The notes beneath the pieces were generated by a model, which worked only from the letters and a program-made list of their open reading frames with translations, did not search any database and was not told where the DNA came from. From Chenopodium formosanum (lineage: Eukaryota > Streptophyta > Magnoliopsida > Caryophyllales > Amaranthaceae): a stretch of 64,000 bases of DNA. Within the stretch, counting starts at the first letter, position 1; each line of letters opens with the position of its first letter. The translations under genes and the position numbers were made by a program. Shown in pieces: positions 55,525-64,000 of the stretch. The stretch is taken from the NCBI GenBank assembly GCA_024500155.1, contig CM044871.1, positions 75,624,402-75,688,401 of the forward strand, given 5' to 3'.

Positions 55525-56458
55525 CTAGATTCTTCTTGGAAGTCGCTAATGGCATCAAATAAAGTCTCTTTCTTCTCTTCAATGGCATGAACCTCTTCTA
55601 TTGGATTAATGAGGAGTGATGGCTCTATGGGATCTTGTTCATCAGAAATTGCTAAGGGATTTGAAAGTGGAGCATTATTGATGCTTTGCTCTTTGCTAGC
55701 ACGAGGCACTGAGAGTTTATTGTTATCAATCAAGTCTTGAATGGCTTTTTTTAGTTTCCAACAACTCTCACTAAAGTGGCTCCTGCCTTGGTGATATTTG
55801 CAGTGCGCATTAGGATTCCAGCCAGTTGTTTTCCTTTCAACTGTTAGATCTTGTATAGCTCCAATAGGATTAATGAATCCTTTGGCATGGAGACTGTCAA
55901 AAGAAATATCATAACTCATCCCAATAGGAGTAAAGTCTCTTCTAAATTGCTTCTTTTGTCCTTGATTATTCATGGTGAGGACGTCATTTAAGTTAAAGGT
56001 GCTAACATTGTTACTAGAATGGGTGGCTTTGGAAGAAGAATGATTGTTGTTCTTCTTTTCTTTCCAGCCATTCTTGTTATTAGTGTTAGCAACTATCTGT
56101 TTTGCAAGATCATCTTCCATATCAATGTCTATGTTATAAACAACTTTGAAAGTTTTCAAGTTGTTTTGATAGTTTAGATGCTTTGAGTATTTTTCTTAAA
56201 GGTTCTTGAACTTAGGGATGTCATTGGCAGAGAGCTTCTGCGAAAGAAGATCCTTATTCACTCAGACCCCTTTAGAGCTATAATCCTATGGTACTTTTAG
56301 TCATTAGACATTTGACTCAAGATTTCTTTTATGCGCTTGATGGTGTCGACTGGCACTCGCTTGTTTAGCTGATTGACTTGAGTACTAAGCTTTTTAAGCA
56401 TCTCATCAAGTTCATTCACGATATCTTAAAGTTTCTCGAATTCTTCTTGACTGACCAT
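55525..56458 (-). pseudogene. gag: Gag N-terminus and first zinc-knuckle module, element D
   Basis: Begins MVSQEEFEKL (ATG 56456-56458), then a stop at 56426-56428, then a coiled-coil-like part. Near 56205 the homology jumps from DIPKFK to the KNLKYSKHL-like segment, so about 100 capsid residues are deleted. From 56159 an open frame runs through TFKVVYNIDIDMEDDL, a TPIGMSYD module and the knuckle CKYHQGRSHFSESC. It then reaches FQEESS at the J insertion. Non-functional. Confidence 0.83.
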
Positions 56459-56724
56459 TATTCTAAACCTTCTTCTTCGTCGAATCGGTCTATCAAAAAG
56501 TAGTACTGAACAAAGGTGTTGTCCTTGATTAGACGCCTTTCTCTCCTTGACCAAACGCTGTAATATCAAACCATTGACTCCTTTAATGACTTGAGTCGAA
56601 TTGACTTTCATTTTTAATTGGTTTAAACAAGAAAAAAATGGGTGCATATTTTGGGAATCAAGTAATAGGATCAAATCAAATTTTAAGCAACATGGTTTAT
56701 GTTGGGAGGATAATATCCGACTTA

Positions 56725-56752
56725 CCCCCCCCCCCCCCCCACACACACACAC
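56725..56752. repeat. C16 followed by (CA)6
   Basis: Sixteen C then alternating AC, just upstream of D gag. A compound simple repeat. Confidence 0.95.
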
Positions 56753-56973
56753 AAAAGTGACGGATAATATGTACACACGACTATAGACATGGTCATGGTG
56801 AAATATACAAAGTGTGTGTATTGACTAGTGAGTGAAATTGACATACTCAAGACTCATGTAATGACCATGGGAATATGTGATTAGACTCAACAAAGACCTT
56901 GGCTATTAATAAAATTAATTATGTGATTTAGACTTGACACGAAGACTCAGAAAGAAAACACCGAACCATTATG

Positions 56974-57037
56974 TAGCGATGGAACTATTATCGTTGCGCC
57001 AGCTCCATCGCTACGCAATATTTCTATCGCGTGGCGA
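56974..57037 (-). repeat. Palindrome group, D leader 2
   Basis: TAGCGATGG, TCGTTGCGCCA, TCGCTACGCAA and TCGCGTGGCGA sites centred at about 56979, 56996, 57013 and 57032 (spacing 17-19). About 520 bp upstream of the gag ATG. Confidence 0.65.
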
Positions 57038-57723
57038 TGAAGGCTGATGCTTCGTGTCACAAGCAAAACTTTTGCGCGAGGACTAGAACGTTGGTTTAAC
57101 TTGTTTTCGATATTTCTTTCGAAAGGGTAAACCTATAGTCTTGCTAATTCAAGTATATTTAGAATTTATTAATCTAAATTAGTTAATTAATTAAGCAAAG
57201 TCATTATAGTCATTAGTTAGTTTGTCAAGACTTTATTTACAAACAGAAGTCAACACAAATGGTTATCCATGCACAAGTAAGAGATGCACAAGTAGTCAAG
57301 TAGTGACAACATGATGCAATGAGTTTGCAACCTAACCATGGCTCTAGTTCTCTAAAGTTCAAGGATTATTGTAGTCAAAGAGAGTCCATGGTTATGAGTT
57401 TGGATGCATCGCGAGGAAGCCTTACCTTTGGAAGGGTTCGCGCGTATGAATGGGACCTTGCAAGGTTTTAAACTTGCTTCCACTATTTGGTGAATTCACA
57501 AACTCGGATGTCCTCGTTATTGCACCAAGCGTTTGACTGGATAGATGGAGCATGAATTCCCAAAGGCTAAAGCCATATGTTGAACACATATGGGATTCAG
57601 AAAGGAAGGAAAAACTCAATCAGGAAGTAGAATCGGCCAAACAGTACTAGAATCAGTAAAAAAAAAATAAGGTAGATTTTTGGCTCGATGTTAAAAGAAC
57701 TCAGCACAAGTAAACAGGATCCA

Positions 57724-57775
57724 TCGCACAGCAATGGACACTGTCGTTTTGCGACAGTTTATACACTATGCGGCA
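57724..57775 (-). repeat. Palindrome group, D leader 1
   Basis: TCGCACAGCAA, TGTCGTTTTGCGACA and TATGCGGCA elements with centres about 20 bp apart, roughly 270-310 bp from the PBS. Confidence 0.6.
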
Positions 57776-58037
57776 GCTTTCTGCATTATTAGAATTTTCC
57801 GATTTTCGTAGTATTTTTTTTCCATTTTAGTTTTGAAAGATATTTTCCAATTTTCCTACGTGTAAAAATCCTATTTTTTTTATGCATTACGGATGGTCTT
57901 TCCAATGCGGACTTTTTTATGTTTATGCCACAATGTTAATCAAAACTACACACATGAATATTTATAATGTTTCAAGTCTCATCCACTCATTCGAAATCGA
58001 TTGCTAAAATAAATATTTGGAGCTAAAATAGAAATCC

Positions 58038-58055
58038 TCCCTAATGGAGTCGCCA
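58038..58055 (-). other. Primer-binding site, element D
   Basis: Minus-strand TGGCGACTCCATTAGGGA, two changes from A and B, five bases from the LTR end. Confidence 0.82.
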
Positions 58056-58060
58056 AAAAC

Positions 58061-59946
58061 TGTATGGAATATTTCAAACATTTACTTTAAGCTCTACTAT
58101 GATCATACATTTAAGCATGGTGGCGTCCAAATGGAAAGAAGCTAGAGTAAAAGAGTCACCAACAAGTATTAGGAACTTGTAAACTGTCCACGGATGTGAA
58201 GGTTACACCCCATTCACGATCACAGAGATCGCTAACTCCATAGTGGTCCTAAACCATAACTGGATATTCGAGGATGATATGGTACGAATCCAACTTAAAA
58301 GAGATTGAACCTGCCCTGAATAGCCCTCTACTTTATTCTTATCATATTCATGTGCACTTTTCGATCAACATACAATCATTAAATTAATCTCAAGCATGTT
58401 CAATTTACGTTGATTGATTATTATGCTCAAATAAATCTATTATTGGCAATCACTTGAATTACAATCATATTATACCTAAACCAAATTATTAATTATCTTA
58501 TAAAGCGTGATCTCAAGTACAAATTCCCTTTAAACTGCAAGAAAGGGCGTTTTAATCAATAACAATAAATGATGAATAATCAAGCAACATGTGATTATAA
58601 TATTGACACAATAATCATCATCAATGTCCTCAAAATAATATTAGCAATACTCTACGCATGATACTAACAATATAAATAACAAATCCTAGCATATCACTAA
58701 ATAATAAAGATCAAAGCTTTATCTTAAATATGATACTAGAAGGCAATAAAAACATCTTAACATGATACTAAAAATTAAAATAATAATCTAAGCATGATTT
58801 CTACAGGAATAGAACATTTGAATTACTCACTTCAAAAACCTCGTAGCTCTTTCTATCAAAAGAATACACACATTAAAAATAAAGATTAAATATAAAAATA
58901 TAAAACTCAAATAATAATTGAAATATGGATTTGGGACCAAACTCTCAGAATTATCAACCTTTCACGTCAAGGTCTAAGGCAACGTCGAGCTTGCCTAGAT
59001 GTATTAAAATCTCTTGAATGAGGAATCATGATCAATCAAGAAGAATAAAAGAGATGTGTGTTATATGTTTAGGCTAGGCTTAGAAAATCAAGAGAGAAAA
59101 AGAAAGAAAGAATAAGCTTTAGCTTAGAGAGAGAAAGATGATGATTTTTGAAGAGTGAAAGCGGAGGAAATTGACCCCTATTTATAGAAAAAAACAACTG
59201 AAAAAATAATAAAAAAGAGTCAGAATCCGACTCGGAGTAAAACAATTTTTATCGCGTCGCGATGCTTTTCAAAAGATAACATCCGTACGGATCCGACTTT
59301 CAATCAAATTGGGTTAGTCGAATATCCGTATGAACTTATCTTTATTAAATCAGAATTCAATCCATTAAAAACACATGTTTTATCTGATATAAAATCCTTA
59401 GTCTTTAACTTTTCAAAAAAGGATGAATTAGAACCTTTTAGAAGATTCTAGAAGCTAATAATCAATCCTAATGGATTTAGGACTCAAAACAACCTTCTAG
59501 ATAATTCTTGAAGCTTATGATAAATTATAATGGTTTTAGAAATATAGCTAAAATAAATGGACCCTCCACATGATCATTGAGTCTGCATATAAAACTCGGT
59601 TTGGGCCCAGTTTAGTACTTTGGCCATAACTTCTTCGTTTTAGCTCGGATTTGGGCTTATAATATATCATTGGAAAACTCTTTTCAAACCCTATCCAAAT
59701 ACGCAACTATTGGACCCATATAATAAACCAAAATAAAATGGTTTCAAAGTTTTCATAAAAAGGACACGGAATGAATTATTTCAAGGACAATAAATGAATT
59801 ATTTTGGACAAAAACATTTAAAGAAAAGGTTAGAAAAAGAGAAATTCACGAGGCTCTTCAACATTTCACCTAACTCGATAATCAATGACGTAAAAGGTGC
59901 TCATCACTGGGTTTGATTTTTGGGGAGACACAATCAGGTGTATACA
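58061..59946 (-). repeat. Element D 5' LTR (1886 bp)
   Basis: Plus-strand view TGTATGGAATATTTC…GGTGTATACA (a C-to-A change in the usual GTGTCTACA). One palindrome TCGCGTCGCGA at 59252-59262, versus two in the 3' LTR. TATA on the minus strand at 59179-59186. Lacks the MITE present in the 3' LTR. Confidence 0.88.
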
Positions 59947-60525
59947 CAATCTGAACAATCGAAAATTTTGAACAAGTAGTATATTAAATACATTTAAAGA
60001 AAAGAATTATTTTGAATAAAAACATTTAAAGAAAAGGATATAATATATCATTAGATTATTCATAATGTTTATCTAGTTTCATAATATAATGTTTATCTAG
60101 TTTCATAATATAAAGGTCAAACTGGTGCAAATAATAACTTTTATTTGTTTTATAGAGGTGAAAAAATTAAGTCAACCATGGTATTTGAATAGTGCAAAAA
60201 TCAAAGAAAAACATTTTTAAAAAAAAAATAGAGAGAGTATAACACTATATAATGAGCATCAATTTTTTGAAAGAAATTTGTCTAACTCGTAATAGTTCAA
60301 TTGTTTTGTAATATGAACTGAACGTTTATTGCACTTAAAATGAACATTTCTATATAAATATGAACATATAAATTTTCATGTTTATATTCAGTTTTTGTAA
60401 CGTGTTCATATTTCTTTGTTAAATGTACATGTTTAGTGCTCCCTGATTTGAAAAAATCCTTGCCATGGTGCTTTTGTTGATGGAAGGTCTATCCTTGATA
60501 ACATCTTGGTCTGTCACTCTGTCAG
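59947..60525. other. AT-rich flank between D and LTR H
   Basis: Continuation of the DNA into which D inserted. Contains short direct repeats (TAATGTTTATCTAGTTTCATAATATAA, twice at about 60070-60112). No gene seen. Confidence 0.5.
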
Positions 60526-63500
60526 TGTAGGGAATATTTCAAGCATCCCACACTTGAGCCCCACTGTGATCAAACACTTAAGAATGGTGGCATCTTAAGG
60601 GAAAGAAGCTAGAGTAAAAGAGTCGTCAACAAGTTTTAGGAACTTGTAAACCGTTCACAGGGTGAAGGTTACACCCCTTCACGAACCATTTGGGGATGAA
60701 GGTACAAATCAAACCTAAAAGAGATTTAACCTGCCCTAAAAATAGGCCTCTACTTTATTCTTCTCATATTCATGTGCGCTTTCTAACTATCATACAATCA
60801 ATAGGTTAATCCTAACCCTGTTTAACGAATTCCTTTCATGCATAAAAGGCGTGATCAAGCAATAACAATAATAATATCAAGCAACATAATAATAATTAAC
60901 ATAATATTCTCAAAGCATATTAATATTAGCAAGATCCCAGGCATAACACTAACAAGATTAATAACAAATCCTAGCATGTCACTAAACATTAAAGATAAAA
61001 TCTTTAGCCCTAATATGATACTAACATGATATTAGAAATAAATAAATAATAAGAAGCACCCTAAACATACATGATACTAGAAAGCAATAAACAACATTCT
61101 AACATGATACTAGGAATTAATATAATATAAGCATGAATTCTGTATCAAAAGAATATTAAAGTAATTACTTACTTCGATGTCTCGTATCTCTTTCTAATAA
61201 CAAAATACACACGTTAATAAATTCAAGGAAAATATTAAATAAAACAATTAAATTAAATGATTTAAATAGGGAATTGGGACCAAACCCTCAGAAATTATCA
61301 ACCTTTCACGTCTAGGGAGAAGGCAACTTGGAACTTGGCTAGGTGTGTCTAGAACTTGTGAATGCGGAATTTTGTAAAAGGGGAAGTGTAGGGAATATTT
61401 CAAGCATTACCCCTAACTTGAACCCCATTGTGATCATACACTAAAGTACGGTGGCGTCCAAAGGGAAAGAAGATAGAGCAAAAGAGTCGCCAACAAGTTT
61501 TAGGAACTTGTAAATCGTTCACGAGGTGAAGGTTACTCCCCTTAACGATCCCGGAGATCGTCAACTCCAATAGGTCTGGAACCATGACTGGTAGTTCGGG
61601 GATGAAGGTACAAATCCAACCTAAAAGATATTGAACCTGCCCTAATAATAGGCCTCTACTTTATTCTGATCGTATTCATGTGCGATTTCTGACTAACATG
61701 CAATCAATAGGATTAACCCTAAACCAGTTTATCAATGTTGGTTGAATATTAATGCACAAATAAATCTATTATTGGCGATCACTTGAATTATAATCAAATT
61801 AACCCTAAACAAGATTATTAATTATCTTATTAAGCGTGATTACAAGTACAAATTCCCTTTAAATATGCATAAAAGGTGTGATCAAGCAATAAAAATAAAT
61901 ATCAAGCAACAAAATAATAATAAAAAATTATGTTCAAGCACAATAATAGCAAGATCCTAGGCATGATATTAACAAGATTAATAACAAACCCTAGCATGCC
62001 ACTAAGCAATAAAAATCAAATCTTTAACCCTAACATGATACAAACAATCATAAATATTATGAAGAGAATTAAAGGCATCGCAGGAATTATGATTGATATA
62101 AGCAAATCACCCTAAATATCATACTAAAGAAAGCATCCTAAAATGATACTAGGAACATCCTAAACATGATACTAGGAATCAATAAAACATCATAACATGA
62201 TACTAGGAATCAAAATAACAATCTAAGCATGATTTTTATATCATAAAATCAATAAATCAATTAAAGCACTTACTTGGATGCCTCGTACCTCTTTCTAATA
62301 ACAAAATACACGCGTTAGTAACTTCAGGGAAAATATAAAATCAACAATTAAATTAAATAATTAAAATAGGGATTTGGAATCAAACCCTCAGAAATTAAAA
62401 CCTTTCACGTTTAGGGCGAAGGCAACTTCGAACTATGCTAGGTGTGTCTTGTGCTAATGTATGAGGAATTGTGTTTGTAAAAAGCTAGGATAGAAAGAGA
62501 GAGAGAATCAAGAATTTCTTGATGAGAGTTGATGATTGAAAAAGGGAAGATATGACCTCTATTTATAGACAAAAAAGAGGGTCGAAGAATAAGAAAAGAA
62601 TCCGAATTCGAATCGAAATAAAACTCGATAAACAACAGTTTTTGCGGATTTTGTTTTTATCATATCTTTTGATCTAGAAGTCCAAATAAGTCATATGATA
62701 TGTCATTGGAAAGATATTGAAGTCTACTTTTCAAACCAATTAGAATCAGATTAAAATATTTTGTAGATAAAAATATATGGCCGAAATAGTAGGACGGTGT
62801 TAGTTTTGGATAGAGTTTCATATCTTTTTCGTTATAGCTCGGATTTAACATTATAATATATCATTGGAAAAGATAATTTCAAGATCTATATAACTATATA
62901 AAATTTGGATAAAGATTATGAGACACAAAAACAAAATCTGACTGTCTTTAAACATCTTTAAATTCGAATAGAATTAGGATTTAAGAAAAGGAAAGTTTTT
63001 AAAAAAGGAAAGTTTTTATTTAACTCAAATTCTTTAATCTTATCTTTTCAAAAAGGATAATTAAGATATTTTAGAAACATATAAAATCTTCTAATTAATC
63101 CTAATTAGTTTAGGAAAAGGATTAGACCTTTGGACCCTCCACATGATCATTGAGTCGTAGTTAAAATCCAGTTTGGGCCCATTTTAGTATTTTGGCCATA
63201 ACTTCCTCATTATTCATCGGAATTGGGCTTATAATATATCATTGGAAAGTTCTTTTCAAACCCCATACAACTACACCATTATTGGACCCATATCATGGAC
63301 CAAAATTAAATGGAATGCACGTTTTTCAAAAATAAGGTAAGAAAAGAAATATTTTCAAAAACAGAAAGAAGAGATATTTTAATAAAAACATCCTCATCAC
63401 TAGACTTTTCACACTTTCTCTTTGTTCGATTATCAAATGATGTGAAAGGTATTCATCACTGGGTTTGGTTTTGGGGAGACACATTTGGGTGTCTACAGGA

Positions 63501-64000
63501 AGGTTTAGAAAGAGGGAGAAGAATAAGCTTATCGCTCTTAAAGAATTAAAGATGATTAATGATGATGGTGAATGAATAAAAACGGGGAAATACGACCCCT
63601 ATTTATAAGAAAATAGACCGAAAACGATAGAAAAGAATCATAATTTGAATCGGAATAAAACTGACCCATGTCGCCACCGACATAACCCGGCACGAAACAA
63701 CAAGCATCACGCATGGCGACGGGCTCTTTCATTTGGCGTCAGCTTTGTCGTTTGGCACTAATAAAAAAAGATAAAACGCGCTTTTTAAAGAATCCTCTTC
63801 TTAATATAATTAAGCAATTAAAATTCGTTTTAATTAATTTTAAATCAAATTTTATCATAAACAAACACTTGTTTTATTTCAAACCAAAATCATTATTTTT
63901 CAAATAAGATTAATTAGCAATCATAATGTTATAAGAACTCAAAATAACCTTCTAAACTATACTAGAAGATTAGAATTAATCCTAATAATTTTAGGAATAA
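60526..64000 (-). repeat. LTR H, interrupted by solo LTR I and cut by window end
   Basis: Starts TGTAGGGAATATTTC at 60526, runs to 61386 and resumes at 63503. TATA on the minus strand at 63600-63607 and a GC-rich palindromic segment (TGTCGCCACCGACA, GGCGTCAGC) at 63669-63765. Its far end is outside, so solo or full element cannot be told. Confidence 0.8.
61387..63497 (-). mobile_element. Solo LTR I nested in H
   Basis: 2111 bp, TGTAGGGAATATTTC…GGGTGTCTACA, perfect target duplication GGAAG (61382-61386 and 63498-63502). TATA on the minus strand at 62560-62567. Unlike A, E and G it shows no clear GC-rich palindrome array before TATA. Confidence 0.92.

Larger units (their letters stand above)
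56459..58037 (-). other. Element D leader
   Basis: Between PBS and gag. Holds palindrome groups at 56974-57037 and 57724-57775, the 14-mer at 57975-57988, a conserved block at 57300-57610 and a candidate acceptor GATATTACAG (about 56560-56570) before CGTTTGGTCAAGG. No gene. Confidence 0.55.
25679..59946 (-). mobile_element. Element D: deleted Tat retrotransposon hosting nested insertions
   Basis: The 5' LTR is 58061-59946. The 3' LTR is 25679-49405, split by a CACTA transposon. Without insertions the 3' LTR is about 1.86 kb against 1.89 kb for the 5' LTR. Shared flanking CACAA (25674-25678; 59945-59949, overlapping the LTR end) suggests the target duplication. The internal order on the minus strand is PBS, leader, gag, gag C-terminus, protease, then directly the 3' LTR at 49405. 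RT, RNase H and integrase are deleted. Gag also lacks its core. Nested inside are the CACTA element (with B), solo LTR J (with E) and a Stowaway-like MITE. Confidence 0.82.

Overview
This window is nuclear DNA from a flowering plant, most likely a eudicot. It is AT-rich and is filled almost completely by nested transposable elements. No host protein-coding gene, tRNA or rRNA could be supported. Most of the sequence belongs to several diverged families of Ty3/gypsy LTR retrotransposons of the Tat (Ogre/Retand-like) lineage. The evidence is the gag-pol homology, a second archaeal-type RNase H domain between RT and integrase, LTRs that start TGTAGACACC and end CTACA or similar, and a shared primer-binding site TGGCGACTCCACTGGGGA (or a close variant) next to three of the LTRs.

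Layout, left to right. Element F (+ strand, 5' end outside the window) runs from base 1 to about 21.3 kb. It holds a broken gag at 345-1132, long non-coding DNA, a polypurine tract at 17834-17848 and a 3' LTR from 17849. Element A (+, 5111-15924, gag-only, no pol) sits inside F. Solo LTR G (-, 19266-21222) sits inside F's 3' LTR. An island at about 21.3-25.7 kb carries two non-autonomous Mutator-like elements with 9-bp target duplications, a perfect 18-bp hairpin, a possible Helitron end and a (TA)45 tract. Element D (-, 25679-59946) is an internally deleted Tat element. Its 3' LTR is split by a CACTA transposon (25849-47615), which is itself split by the complete but mutated Tat element B (-, 29282-47324). 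D's internal region is split by solo LTR J (51125-55524), which contains solo LTR E (51423-53340). The right end holds LTR H (from 60526, running off the window), split by solo LTR I (61387-63497). Target duplications support most of these joints.

Element B is the best preserved. On the minus strand it has gag, protease, reverse transcriptase, two RNase H domains and integrase, all with frameshifts and stops. On the opposite strand, between pol and the 3' LTR, it carries two extra genes. One is a six-exon plant-mobile-domain gene with five GT-AG introns of 71-81 bp (33023-35581). The other is a second antisense ORF (36395-36994, possibly to 37214). Antisense introns would survive reverse transcription because the genomic RNA does not present them as introns.

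The most unusual signal is a system of short GC-rich palindromes arrayed every 19-21 bp. Each retrotransposon family has its own palindrome: AGCGCCTGGCGCT-like in A, E and G; CCGTGACACGG in B; TCGCGACGCGA in D; GTTGC..GCAAC in F. The arrays sit in the same places across families: just upstream of the LTR TATA box, twice in the leader between primer-binding site and gag, and again in 3' non-coding DNA. In A the three internal arrays share one six-site layout (about 20-20-20-26-20 bp). I do not know of a description of this. The sequences between PBS and gag also share a 14-mer 48-50 nt from the PBS and what may be a leader intron that encloses both leader arrays.
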